Shown in pieces: positions 1-11,609 of a DNA stretch of 64,000 nucleotides (the stretch's first letter is position 1; the number at the start of each line of letters is the position of its first letter). Below the pieces are notes generated by a model. That model did no database searches and had not been told where the DNA came from. It saw only the letters and a program-made list of their open reading frames with translations. The position numbers were made by a program, and so were the translations under genes. Origin of the DNA: Emydura subglobosa (Eukaryota; Chordata; Testudines; Chelidae); assembly GCA_007922225.1 (NCBI GenBank), contig ML680053.1:22976061-23040060 (forward strand), in the 5' to 3' direction.

Positions 1-806
1 GGCAACTGTGCTGTTCATAACCTCTGGAGAGAAAGGAAAGTGCAGACATTGGCCTTTTAGGGGGGTCTGGTTTGCTGGCTATCACAATGTAGGGCAGGGA
101 ACTGTGCAGCTGAGAAAAACCTCAGTCAGAAGGAAGAGAGATGTAGGTCTCTGCCTGAAGACCTGGGAGCCTAGAATAGGAGTGCTTGAGTGATCACAGA
201 GGGGGAATACAGAAGCAGTTGCCCTGACCTGTGACAGATGTATTATGTAAACATTTTTAAATAGTTGTGTAAAAATGACAGAGATAAACTGACAAGTCAT
301 CTTAAGACACGCATCCAATTTTTTTACTGAAAGATTGGTGTCAGAAGGACAGAACAAAAGTAACTGCTTAACCAACCCACATCTTATATTTGTCCTTTCT
401 TCACCCTTGTGTAACAATGATGTATCTAAAAGTAAGTGCTAGTTCTCTAATAGGATGCATTGTGTAATAAACTAGTTCTTTGGGCTTCTAAAGACAGCAA
501 TGTGCTCTCCACAGATGATGAAAATTTAGAGTGTAGGCATAAAATGCATTATGATCTTTAGGTAGCACATAGCATTGTATATAATTTAAATAGTGGTCCA
601 AATCATCTGCAGGTGTAACTGCATTGACTTTAATGTTGCTGCACTAGTGAAAAATTGGTCTACTATTTTTAAATAAACAAGATTCAATTTTTAATGACTG
701 CATCTACTACCTCTTTTGTATCTGTGCCTTAAATTTTACTTCCCTTTTGAATTCTAATTGTGAGTAAAAAATTCACTTCAGTCAGCTCCTTCACATGATT
801 TCATTC
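1..806. other. AT-rich flank, no gene recognised
   Basis: No exon, repeat family or RNA gene is recognisable here. The short open frames on both strands have no protein-like features. It lies beyond the 3' end of KBTBD3 and is probably intergenic. Confidence 0.5.
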
Positions 807-2009
807 CAAATATAGTGCCCATATTCAAGAAAGGGAGGAAAGAGGATCCAGGGAACTACAGACCGGTCAGCCTCACCTCAATCACTGGAAAAATCATGGA
901 GCAGGTCCTCAAGGAATCCATTTTAAGGCACTTAGAAGAGAGGAAGGTGATCAGAAACAGTCAACGTGGATTCAGCAAGGGAAAGTCATGCCTGACCAAT
1001 CTGATTGCTTTCTATGAAGAAGTGACTGGCTCTCTGGATGTGGGGAAAGTGGTGGATGTGATATACCTTGACTTTAGCAAAGCTTTTGATACTGTCTCTT
1101 ACAGTATTTTTATCAGCAAGTTAAAGAAGTATGGGTTGGATGAATGGACTATAAAATGGATAGAGAACTGGCTAGAGCATGTGGCTCAACTACTTGTGAT
1201 CAATGGCTCTATGTCTAACTGGCAGCTAGTCACAAGCAGAGTGCCCCAGAGGTTGGTCCTGGGGCCGGTTTTGTTCAACATCTTCATTAATGATCTGGAA
1301 GATGGGGTAGATTGCACCCTCAGCAAGTTTGCAGATGACACAAAGCTAGGGGGAGTGGTAGATACCCTGGAAGGTAGGGATAGGATACAGAAGGACCTAA
1401 ACAAACTGGGGGATTGGGCCAAAAAAAATCTGATGAGGTTCGACAAGTGCACAATCCTGCACTTAGGACGGAAGAATCCGATGCACAGCTACAGACTGGG
1501 GACCGATGAGCTAGGCACCAGTTCTGCAGAAAATGACCTGGGGGTAACAGTGGATAAGAAGCTGGATATGAGTCAGCAGTGTGCCCTGGTTGCCAAGAAG
1601 GCTTATAGCATATTGGGCTGCCTTAAAAGGAGCATTGCCAGCAGATCAAGGGAAGTGATTATTTCCCTCTATTCGGCATTGGTGAGGCCACATGTGGAGT
1701 CTTGTGTCCAGTTTTGGGGCCCCCACTACAAAAAGGATGTGGAGAAGTTGGAGAGAGTCCAGCAGAGAGCAACAAAAATGATTAGGGGGCTGGAGCACAA
1801 GACTTATGAGGAGAGGCTGAGGGAACTAGGCTTGTTTAGTCTGCAGAAGAGAAGAATGAGGGGGGATTTGATAGCAGCCTTTAACTACCTGAAAGGGGGT
1901 TCCAGGGAGGATGGAGCTAGGCTGTTCTCAGTGGTGGCAGATGACAGAACAAGGAGCAATGGTCTCAAGTTGCAATGGGGGAGATCTAGGTTGGACATTA
2001 GTATATAGT
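807..2009 (+). mobile_element. CR1 LINE fragment, reverse transcriptase domain
   Basis: This is a piece of a CR1-family non-LTR retrotransposon ORF2. An uninterrupted frame of 397 codons (815-2008) covers the reverse transcriptase core: the YLDFSKAFDTV block near 1060, the catalytic FADDTKL block near 1330, and the C-terminal conserved stretch through 1990. It is closely similar over its whole length to the CR1 copy at 57.5-58.7 kb, starting at the shared words before GTGCCCAT and ending at GGACATTAG. The endonuclease is missing, as expected for 5' truncation. The 3' UTR and terminal ATTCTATG repeats are also missing, which is unusual. The frame has no stop but is not a host gene. Confidence 0.93.
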
Positions 2010-2891
2010 ATCTAAAATTTGTGTACAAACTACTGCAGAGGCCAGCCCAGTAATTAGTATGTGGCACTATACACTTGACAGATGGAAGACTTAGGGTTGA
2101 GAGCAACCTCAAGAATCTTGCTCTTTTGTCCTAGCTGTGATTGGCAACATTACCAAGATGACCATCTGTACAGGTTAAGGTTGCTGTGTGAATCACACAC
2201 CTTATAGCAATAACTTACAGAATGGTGTCAGTGTCAGAGGTTGCCTGACCACAGCTTCCTGATGAAGACAGCAAATACAGCTACTAATAAGGCACAAGAA
2301 GTAGGAAAAACAGGCCACAATGAAATAAAACTGTAGAAATCTTTACTTCCTTTGAACTAAATATCCAGAGTCAGTGCCTTGTGAATGTGAAGGCCTCTTT
2401 GACATTTGCCTTTGCTATTGTCAATGCAGCAAGGGTAAACTGATGCAATGAGATCTACAGCCCCTCTGCTGGGGTTAAACAAAAAACTCAGCATATTTCT
2501 ACACCACTAGTTATGAAGGGAAAAAAATCAACACGATTTTCTTGCTCAGCGATTTGTCTGCCAGGGTATTCATGAAGATACAAGTAACAGTGCATATATA
2601 TTATAGAATTAATCCCTTATTACTATACTTTTTAAAGTGATGTTGCTCTCTGAATTATTCAAATGACATCTCAAAAGAACTTGCATGTAAACCAAGTAAA
2701 AGTTGATATACATGATTACCATAAATACGATAGAATAATTTTATGGACCTTTTCAAAAACAGTTCTACAACATAAGTTATCAACAGAACACGTTTATAAG
2801 AAATAAAATATTTGCAGAAAACAATATCAACATCTAAAAAAAATTGTTTAAAAACTTGTGCATTTAAGTAGACTTTTAATTGATGACATTT
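2010..2891. other. Probable KBTBD3 3' UTR and flank
   Basis: AT-rich sequence directly downstream of the KBTBD3 stop codon, read on the minus strand. The proximal part is presumably 3' UTR. I could not fix a poly(A) site with confidence. No repeat family was recognised. Confidence 0.4.
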
Positions 2892-4512
2892 TCAAAATGC
2901 TCCAGAACACTCTGCCATTACAGATGACCATGGGTCTCTGTATTTATTAAACTGAATCACCTGACAGTAAAACTCAGTTAAGGCTCTTGGCATTGGTGAG
3001 ACTTCTTCCCACTCAGACCTGTTGCTATGGTAGACTTGTACTTCATCTGTAATTTCATCTGGAGCATAATCACCACCTAGTATGTAAATTTTATCTTCTA
3101 TTCCAACTGCTCCTGCATTAAAGCCAGCACATTCAAAAGATCCTTCTCCTTTCCAAACACACGTTTCTGGACAAAAGCTATAAACCTTGTAGGTGGAAAG
3201 ATCACATATATACAATGTGCAGTTCACTGGAACAGCTTTGATTAAAGTTGCATGAAAAAATTGCCCAAACTCTGCTACAAGCTCAGACCATTGATCAGTC
3301 ATAGCATTATACTTAAAGAAACAATCCAGAGATGGATTAAAGGCATCAGTAATCTCTACTTCAGCGCCAAGGACATAAATTATATTTTGACATGCACTTG
3401 CTTCTGGATAGTAAATGCCTCTTGGTAACTGGCTTACAGATTTCCATTCCTTGGAGAGAGGATTGTAAGATTCCACATCCAAAAGACTTTTGATGTCCTG
3501 AGCTCCTTTAGTTTTTCCACCTATTATAAATAATTGATTTAGAGTTGTGGCAGATGTGTGCATTGTCCTTGGTTTTTTCATAGCTGACACTAAGGAGAAA
3601 TCATTGCTGACTGGACAGTAGCACCAAGTCTGGTCGGTGGCATCATGAAAGGTTTCAGCAATATGAAGTCTAACAGTCCTACAGCAGTTCCCTTTGCACC
3701 CACCAGTTATAAATATTTTTTCTCCATAACTAGATAAACTTGACCCTGGCAGATCAATGATGTGTGTGTGGGGCAGTTCTCTCCATTTGTCAGTTTTGAT
3801 ATTATAGCAAAATGTGTGTCTATTTTCTCCATTTTCTTCAGTTTTGTGAACAAATATATATTTTTCTGTTGTTGAAGGACGAGCATCTGGAAATAGTCCA
3901 CTGCAGTTTTGCACACTTTTAATTGCATCACTGATTATTCCTAAGCAATCAGTGCTCTTAAGCAAATATTCTTCAGAATGCAACAAGTCCTGCAGAGTCT
4001 TTTCAGATAACTGATGTAATCTCACTTTTTTAATCAAGTGATGAAGATACTTCTGTCTTGTTTCTAAATTATGTTTGGTCCACTGTAGAACAGCTTTCAA
4101 CACAGATTCTTCCTCAGGGATATTTAATTCATCTGCTTCAAGACATTTCTGAAATATCTCAAAATTCATCTCCAAGAAGTCACTGGCTCTGAGTAGCAAG
4201 GAAAAGCAGTGCTGTGCAAACTCCAGTGCATGATCAAACAATTGAACAGAACCATAACTTTCAGATATAGACAGCAATTGTAAACAATTCCCAAGATCAA
4301 TATTTTTTATTAGAAAGTCACTGCAAGCTTTGGAAAGGAGTGAAACCTGAAGAAATGAGGACAACTGGAAGAACATTTCCACATTATCATTTGTTATTTC
4401 AGTTTTTCCTGTATAGGCATAATCGAGAAAAGCCTTCACTGCTTTGGGTGATAAATTACTAATAGTAACATTCCCATCATCTCTTTCTTTCATGTTAACC
4501 TCAAACATGGCT
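2892..4512 (-). CDS. KBTBD3: KBTBD3 last coding exon (BTB end, BACK, Kelch)
   Basis: This exon encodes residues 75-614 of kelch repeat and BTB domain-containing protein 3, a probable substrate adaptor for a CUL3 ubiquitin ligase (family inference). The acceptor is TTTGCAG just above 4512. Splicing to the exon ending at 8948 completes an Arg codon and keeps the frame (224 + 1621 nt = 615 codons with stop). Residues 76-145 finish the BTB fold and include RAMFEVNMKERDDG. BACK lies at roughly 155-255. Kelch blades run from about 334 and carry GG doublets in ITGGCKG, FIIGGKTKG and IYILGGDYAPDE. No stop or frameshift interrupts it. The last nine residues, after the DPW motif, differ from the mammalian tail as I recall it. 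The longer open frame to 4544 merely reads into the intron. Confidence 0.96.
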
Positions 4513-5721
4513 CTGCAAACAAAATACAGAAGATATATACACAAATTATGTAATAATATCTAGATGATCGAGCAAACAGAAGTCAAGAAAACACTATATG
4601 AAGAGCCTCAAAGGTCAGGACAAGAAGCTTATGTTGATATAGTGGAGGAGGAGGAACCAATGGAGAAACAGAGAAGGGTGACATGGTCAAAAGGAAAATG
4701 ATCTTGACACCAATATTTTCAGTGGATTTGTGGGAGGAGAAGGACAAGACTGCAGCTATCAAGGCCAGAGAGGAAGAGGAGGTTGTCGTAGCCAAAACAT
4801 GAGATGGTAAGGGCCAACATGAGTTTTGGCAGTGGGGACAGAGAGGAATGGCTCAGTATTTTAAATATTATGTTGGAAGAAGCAGGATTAGCCAAAACCT
4901 TTATGGTTGGTTGAAAGAGAGGCTAACGTTCAGGTTACAGGCCTGAGCAACGGGTAACATAGTGGTGCTGTCCACAGTTATAAAAACGGGATGGTGGAAA
5001 AAAATCAGAAGCTTAGCTGAAGCCATGTGGAATTTAAGTTGACAAGTGGACATCCGCAAAGAAATATCAGAAAATCAACTTCTCAGGATTGGACGGAGGG
5101 AATTAGATCTGGGAGCAGAAAGGTGAATTTTGAGTCAGTGTAAAGATGGGAGTTGAAGCCATGAGCAGATAATACCAACCAATAAGATAGAGAGAGAGAA
5201 AATGAAGGGACCACGGACAGAGCCTTGTGGGACCTCTCCTCTCATATCATCCCATGATGATACAATCATTCCAAATGATTTATACTTAAAATGTCACTGC
5301 TACAGGTGGGGCTCTTCCAGAACCCACACACTGCTATACCCAGGAGCAAAATAAAGCCCTTCTCTTCTAGGACACAAACACACTCCCATAATAAACTCTC
5401 TTGCTGATTGACAGTCTCCTTCTGTAATAAGAACAGCCTTTCACCCACTCTGGTCCCTGATTTTTTTTTGCCTGGGTAAGAAAGCAGCTGTGTGTGGTTG
5501 TCTGACAGTTCCAGACCTTACGCAACTTCCTGCCTAGCCCCTATATTCTGACAACAAACAATGGAGAGGGAGAGTTTTTTTTGAATATTACTCTTCTTGG
5601 GTGGTCGCAGTGTCCTGTATCCTCTAGAGAGGAAGGTTAGTATGCACCCAGTCACAGTCATATCACAATAAGATCACAACACCTGTACTGAACCCTCCAT
5701 CAATGCCCACTTATTGTCACC

Positions 5722-5813
5722 AAGGCTGTGACTACATAGTGAGCCTCTCAGCCCAGGTTAACAGACTTGGGCTAAAGGGGCTTGTGCTACTGTGCTAAGA
5801 ACACCTGTGTAGA
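5722..5813. repeat. Possible half of a Harbinger-like MITE
   Basis: The segment opens with AAGGCTGTGACTACA and ends in CTGTGTAGA, directly next to a hAT-like terminus. It resembles the GTCTACAC-type MITEs seen elsewhere in the window, but only partial ends are visible and there is no clear target duplication. Confidence 0.3.
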
Positions 5814-5814
5814 C

Positions 5815-5910
5815 CAGTGGTTCTCAACCCGCAGCCCAATCAGCACACAGCTATGGCCCACGTGACATCCTCAGGGCCATACAGGTAGTGTGTGTGTGTA
5901 TAGGCATATA
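5815..5910 (+). mobile_element. hAT-like non-autonomous DNA transposon, partial
   Basis: It starts with CAGTGGTTCTCAACCC, a terminal sequence typical of hAT (Charlie-type) elements. The following bases match, in reverse orientation, the fragment ending at 49540, including the words CTCAGGGCCATACA. The distal inverted repeat is not apparent, so this is one end only. A short GT run follows the recognisable part. Confidence 0.6.
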
Positions 5911-6499
5911 TAGTGCTTTGAAGTCGCAGCTTGGGCTCGGAAGGCCGCTACCTCCCTATGCTTCCAAGCCCAACCGGCAACATTTATGGAGTACTTTCAG
6001 TGCAGTAGCATGACCTGTTGATCTGAGCTGGAAGTCTCGCTGCCATTGGCTGTGCAGACATATCCCAAGAGGTTAAGTTCCAAGAGAAAGCAAGTAAGGG
6101 TTGAAGCACTCTGTGGCACATCAGTGAAGTGAACAGTACACAACTAGCAATTACATCTCCTTCAGACTTTTTATAAGCCATTTCCATTCCACTGTGCTGT
6201 GTTCTTTCATATTTGGGACCAAATTTAGCTCTGGTATAAAAGTGTACAACTCCATTTATTTTAATTACACCCACTTATGCCAAAGCTGAATATGGCTCAT
6301 GGTATTCTGCCATATTTAAAAATGATATTCTTCTAATTTTACTGTGACTTGTTCTGATTATATTTGCATTACTCAATGTATATTAGCATCTGACTAATCC
6401 ATGCTAGCTAAGGTGGGGAACCTAGGATAAGTGAGGTTTGCAAACTAGTAACTACTGTGAAAGGACAGTGCCATTGACATCTTATTATCTGTAGACCAA

Positions 6500-7860
6500 C
6501 ATAGAACCATAGAAATCTAGAGCAGGAAGGCACCTCAAGAGTCATCTAGTTCTAGTCTATCCCCCTCTGCTGAGGCAGGGCCAAGTATACCTAGACCATC
6601 CCTGACATGTTTGTCTAACATGTTCTTAAAAACTTCCAGTGAGGGGGACTGCACAATCTCCTGTGATAGCTTGTTCCAGTCTTAATTATCCTTATTAATA
6701 TCTGTTCTAAATCTCCCTTGCTGCAGGTTAAATTTATTACTGCCTCTTCTACCTTCAGTGGACATGGAGAACAGTTGATCATGGCCCTCTTTCTAACAGC
6801 CTTTAACGTATTTGAAGACTGAGCTGGTCCACTCTTTCTTTTCTCAAGACTAAATTTGCCCACTTTTTTAACCTTTCCTGATAAAAGGTTTATAAAAACT
6901 GCCCTATCATTTTTAGTTCTCTCCTCTGGACTCTCTCCAGATTTTCCACCTCTTTCCTAAAGTGTGGCACCTAGAATTGGATGAAGTACTCCATCTGAGG
7001 CCTCACCAGTACAAAATAAAGCAGTACAATTACCTGCCATGTCTTACATATGACACTCCTGTAAATACACCCCCGACTAATATTAGCCCTTTTCACAACT
7101 ACATTACATTGGTTCATATTCATTTTGTGATCTATTATAACTCCTCTGATCCTTTTCAGCAGTACTACTACCTAGCCAGTTATTCTCCATTTTGTATCTG
7201 TCCATTTATTTTTCTTTCCTAAGTGTAGTTCTTTGCAGTTGTCTTTACTGAATTTTATCTTGTTGATTTCAGACCAATTCTCCAATTTATGAAGGTCACT
7301 TTGAATTCTAATCCTGTCCTCCGAAGTGTTTCCAACCCCTCCAATTTTGATGTCATCCGCAAACTTTATGACCAGTTCAGTCTATTATCTAAGTCATTAA
7401 TGAAAATATTGAAGAGCACCGGATCCTGGATAGACTTCAGTGGGACCCGACTAGACATATCTTCCAAATTTGACAGCAAATCATTGATAAACTGTTTGAA
7501 TATGTTTTTTTAACCAGTTGTGCCCCACCTTATGGTAATTTCATCTAGACTGCATTTCCCTGGTTTGCTTATGAGAATGTCATGTTGGACTGTAACAAAA
7601 ATCTTACTAAAATCAAGATATATCACGTCTACTGTTTCCCCCATCCACTCTGACTAGGCCAATACTGTTTTCCCGTTAAAGAAGGAAATTAGGTTGGTTT
7701 GGCATGATTTGTTCTTGACACATCCACGTTGGCTATTACTTATTATCCTATTATCTTCTAGGTGCTTACAAACTGCTTAGTAATTTGTTCCAGTATCTTT
7801 CCAGGAATTGAACTTACTGTGAGTGCTATATTGCTTTCCTTAGCAACAGAAGCACTGCAA
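6500..7860 (-). mobile_element. CR1 LINE, minus strand, 5' truncated
   Basis: Read on the minus strand, this segment ends in TTCTATGGTTCTATG, the CR1-type terminal 8-bp repeats, at about 6500. Upstream of that it encodes decayed reverse transcriptase with FADDIKIGGVG near 7350, then blocks resembling LERVQRR and the C-terminal CR1 region. Many stops and frameshifts show it is old. The 5' limit near 7860 is approximate. It is a different subfamily from the copy at 55-59 kb. Confidence 0.85.
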
Positions 7861-8164
7861 TTTTCTGCCTCCATGAACAGTAAACCTAGAAATCTACTTT
7901 CAGTGTAGATTTGCAAGTTTGTGCCTTACTGAAGCACAGGGTAGCCAGAGTCTTTTGGAAATGAAGATCATCCATATTATAACTGAAAGGATTACAACCT
8001 ATACATAAATGAATGTTAGTTATTCATTCATTAATTAAGGATTTCAAGTACCACCAGGAAAGGTCACAAATCCATGAGTTTGAGGCTGAATTTTGCATTT
8101 AGTTGAAGTTTGTAAAAAATAATTGGGTTTTTTGTTTTCTTCAGTCACATTTAAGGCATTTATA

Positions 8165-8470
8165 GATTCATTCTTAGATCATAAGACCAGAAGGGACCAC
8201 TGTGATCATCTCGTCAGACCTTCTGCATAACACAAGCCACAGGACTTTCCTGAATCAATTCCTATTTGAACAAGTGCATAATTTTACAGTTAAATATTTT
8301 GCACCTTATTTCCTGTCTGAATGTATCTACTTTCAACTTCCAGCCATTGGATTTTGTTATATCTTTGTCTGCCAGATTGAAGAGCCCATTATCAAAATTT
8401 TGTTCATCATGTACATACTTATAAATTGTGATCAAAGTCATCTCTTAATCACTAGTCTACTGCCTACTCA
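8165..8470 (-). mobile_element. CR1 3' tail fragment, minus strand
   Basis: On the plus strand it carries ACCAGAAGGGACCACTGTGA followed by CATCTCGTCAGACC. This is the reverse complement of a CR1 3' end (compare the plus-strand tail at 23300-23345, GATGATCACAGTGGTCC). Only the non-coding end of the LINE remains. The boundaries are approximate. Confidence 0.75.
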
Positions 8471-8947
8471 TCTGAGAAAGCCCTTGTGAAAAGTACTCCA
8501 CAACGTTACAGAAAAATGTATAATAATAAATACATTAATAATCCACTGGTTGGCATTCCACAATAAGACTGTCTGAGGTATAGAGTTAGTCCTCCCCACA
8601 TTAATTCAAACCATATTCCATATTGTGGCTATTCAAATACAGATACAGAAGACATGCACAGGCTTCCCAGTGCACAATATTTAATAAGCAATTTACATTT
8701 TAGAATGCAGGCTGCTCTGTGCACCTCAGGCAAAGGGTCACTCCATTTTTTTTGGTAATATGAATAACTGGCTTTGGGCTCAGGTTAAGATCCAAATGTA
8801 TTTTAACCAACTTTTATATGAGTAATCACTCTGCTCAAAATTTTGAGGACATGTCACTTTGATTTATCTTAATTTCTGTGGTTATACTTTCCCACCAAGA
8901 ATTTAAAAATATCCATTCTCTTCAAATTACATTAGAAGTAGGTTTAC

Positions 8948-9171
8948 CTGAAAAAGTCACTGCATGCTGCTAGTACACAACGATGACAGGGGATTATTTC
9001 ATCTTTCACAAGTATTTTAAAGTCAAAAAAGATATTCTGTTCTCTGAAACTTTGCAGTACTTTTAGAATTTGTTGACCATGATCTTCTGCTACTACGGAG
9101 TTGATTTTCTTTTCAGGAACAGAAATTCCATTGCAAGTTGGCCTGCTAATGAAATCCTGTTGATTATCCAT
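8948..9171 (-). CDS. KBTBD3: KBTBD3 first coding exon (N-terminus, BTB start)
   Basis: Encodes residues 1-75. The start ATG at 9171 is the homologous start: the frame opens MDNQQDFISRPTCNGIS and reaches the BTB dimerisation fold at about residue 48 with FFDFKILVKDEIIPCHRCVL. The exon ends in the middle of an Arg codon at the donor CAG|GTAAAC (8948/8947) and joins in phase to the exon starting at 4512. Twenty bases of 5' UTR precede the ATG, back to an acceptor TTTCAG at 9192, so transcription must begin further upstream. Together the two exons give 614 residues, close to the usual length of about 610. Confidence 0.96.
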
Positions 9172-9191
9172 GGTTTCTTCAATTCCTAAAA
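9172..9191 (-). other. KBTBD3: KBTBD3 5' UTR part of first coding exon
   Basis: Twenty bases lie between the start codon and a minus-strand acceptor CCATTTCAG. This indicates at least one upstream non-coding exon, presumably in the CpG island near 17.3 kb. Confidence 0.7.
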
Positions 9192-10139
9192 CTGAAATGG
9201 AAAAATAAGTAATTGATTTTATAATATTATTTCAAAACAATTTAACTAGAAAAAATTCTGAATGAAAGATTTGATATGTGCATCACTACTAAAATTGTCC
9301 ATTAAATGAATCTTTTCACTGGGTTTAGTTTAAACCTAATAATTTTATTCCACAGAGTACAGACACATATTTCATTAAATGAATTAAGCAATAGTTCTTA
9401 CCAGATTTTCTTTTGTATTAGTTTATAAGGTTGGAATTTTCTCATTTCTATGGCAAATAAAGATGATACTGTATGGGCCAGATCCATTTCAGTTTTAGGA
9501 ATGCATTGGCAAAGACTGGATGATAGCAATAGGCTAGTTTATAAAATTAACGTTCCCCCTGCATTGTGAACCGTAGGAAGTATTTCTTGATTGATATATG
9601 CAGGAGATTCTCTAAAATCTGTAGAGCATGAAGAGGTATCTTTTTCATTCTGAATTGTGTTCTTCAAATCAAAAGTTTGTTTTAGGATAGGGCTAGGCCT
9701 GCTTGTGTGTGTGGTTTTTTTTAATAGCAATAAAAAGCTGGAATATTCTCCTTAGTATATTTCTGCAAGTATAACACTAAGTATAACTTCTACCTTATGA
9801 CATAACATTTTTTGAATAGCAATGAAAATTTCTTGAATTTTCTCAGGGATGAGTGGAAAGAATGATGAAAAAACCAAGGTGATTTTAACAGGGCCTGGGT
9901 AGCACATGAAGGCACGGTGGAAAACAAGGTTTTGCCCACTCTCTGCCGCTGCATGTGTAGGAGGGAAATAAAAAGCTTAGGTACAGCTGCTCACTGACCC
10001 CACCCCCATAAATCTAGCAAATGCAGGGTTGTGTGCGGCTTCTTTTGCCACCTTGTACCCCCTGCATGACTTACCTTCTGGAGTAGACAGCACTAGACTC
10101 CCAGAAGGAGGTGGTTTAACTATGGCAATGGGAGAACCC

Positions 10140-10230
10140 TTTCTGTCACTCTAGTGAATGTCTAAACTGAAGCTCTACAACAGCATAGCTGCAGTGATGC
10201 CATTGTAGCATTTTAAGTGTAGACATAGCC
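10140..10230. repeat. Partial Harbinger-like MITE end
   Basis: The sequence ends AGTGTAGACATAGCC followed by TAA, matching the right ends of the complete MITEs nearby. A matching left end is not clear. Confidence 0.4.
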
Positions 10231-10274
10231 TAAAAGATGAAGGAATACAGATACACAATTACTTGAATGACTAA

Positions 10275-10518
10275 GGCCTGATCTACACACAAAGTCACAC
10301 CGGTTTAACCACAGATATATTTTTAAACCAATTGTGTGTGAACTTGATTCGTCTATTTAAATCCAGTTCATATTGGTTTAGCATGTACCTGTCAATTTAG
10401 AATTGCAAGCTAAATAGCTATAAGTAGTTTTAAACCAATATAAGTACCACACACACAGTATTTGCATTGGTTAAATTAATTTAACTTAAATCAGCACAAC
10501 CTCTGTGTAGACAAGTTC
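10275..10518. mobile_element. Harbinger-like MITE
   Basis: 244-bp element. The left end is GGCCTGATCTACACAC and the right end is GTGTAGACAAGTTC. It is flanked by TAA (10272-10274) and TTA (10519-10521), consistent with the TWA target of PIF/Harbinger transposons. The interior is AT-rich with repeated TTTAAACCA words, and it has no coding capacity. Confidence 0.7.
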
Positions 10519-10695
10519 TTACTGGTGAAAGCCCTAACATTCAAGCACAGTGCCTTTAGTAAATCCTGGACTTGATTCTCATTTGCAGTAAGACTAACTT
10601 ACCCAAGCTTGGCAGTGCAAATGGTTAAATTACATTTATACTTAACTTTAAGGCCACTTTATGCTGCCAGAGAAGTACAAGGTGGCCTAAGTTAA

Positions 10696-10865
10696 GGGTA
10701 TGTCAACACTACAGTGTGAAAACTGCTGTGCTGCTGTAGCATAGATACTTCTTACATCAACTGAACAGTTTTTTTCCATTGATGTAGGTAATTTTCCCAA
10801 GAGGAAGAAGAAGTCTTCCGTCAATCTAGTTAAGTCTACAATGGGGGGTAGGTGTACACCAGGCC
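10696..10865. mobile_element. Harbinger-like MITE with TAA duplication
   Basis: 170-bp element beginning GGGTATGTCAACACTACA and ending GTGTACACCAGGCC. Identical TAA trinucleotides flank it (10693-10695 and 10866-10868). The termini match the other GTCTACAC-type elements in the window. Confidence 0.78.
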
Positions 10866-11322
10866 TAAATGAGAAGCAGACCTCCTGCTTAAAGACAAAG
10901 GGAATGCTATAGATTTTCCTTCAAGATTCTACAGGAGAATTCCACAATGTTGACTCAAAGTGACAACAGATAATACCCCACCTGAAGTGCCAAGATGAAA
11001 TAAAAAATTCCAGACTAAATCTGGAAGCCAAAAATATACTGAATTTTTTGGGTGCAAGAGCCTATCCATCAAAGTCATATATCCAAGCTAAGCCACCCAG
11101 CAGTCTTCTCAACAGAAGTTATTTGCCACAGCAGAGGAGGCGTTGGATCAATCTATATTTTTATCTACAGTCAGGTAGGTAGCTCCAACCACAAATAGAC
11201 CTCTTGGGACAGAAGAGATCCACTGATCTTTCTCCCAGCATTGATACTCTTCCACTTGGAAGCAGGCATTTTCTCCTTCCCATGGTCAGACAACCTCATG
11301 TATGCATTCCTTTCCATTTTAA

Positions 11323-11609
11323 GGCTATATCTACACTAGAGACCTTACAGTGGCACAGCTGTACTGCTGCAGCTGTGCCACTGTAAGGCCTCCTGTGTAG
11401 CCACTCTATGCCGACGGGAGAGAGCTCTCCCGTGGACATAATTAAACTACCCCCAATAAGCGGCAGTAGTTATGTCGGCAGAAGAGCATCTCCCACCGAC
11501 ATAGCACTGTTCACATCAACGCTTCTGTTGGTGAAACTTGGTTGGTCAGGCAGGAGGTGTTTTTTTCACACCCCTGACCACTTACAAAAGTGCTATTGTG
11601 GATATAGCC
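11323..11609. mobile_element. Harbinger-like MITE with TAA duplication
   Basis: 287-bp element with ends GGCTATATCTACACTAG and TGTGGATATAGCC. TAA flanks both sides (11320-11322 and 11610-11612). Just inside the left end is a palindrome around CAGTGGCACAGCTG. Open frames over it are fortuitous. It is related to the element at 15791, which shares the CAGCTG-rich end. Confidence 0.8.

Larger units (their letters stand above)
4513..8947 (-). other. KBTBD3: KBTBD3 intron between coding exons
   Basis: A GT-AG intron on the minus strand: donor CAG|GTAAAC at 8947 and acceptor TTTGCAG at 4513. It contains a hAT-like end (5815), a large minus-strand CR1 (6500-7860) and a short CR1 tail (8165-8470). 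The stretch at about 4580-5240 looks like an old interspersed repeat that I could not classify. Nothing was recognised in 5240-5720, 5900-6490 or 8480-8940. Confidence 0.85.

Noticed and set aside
9539..9730. 63-codon minus-strand open frame in the KBTBD3 5' intron
   Set aside because: The composition looks protein-like, but there are no splice signals, no recognisable family, and it is short enough to be chance.
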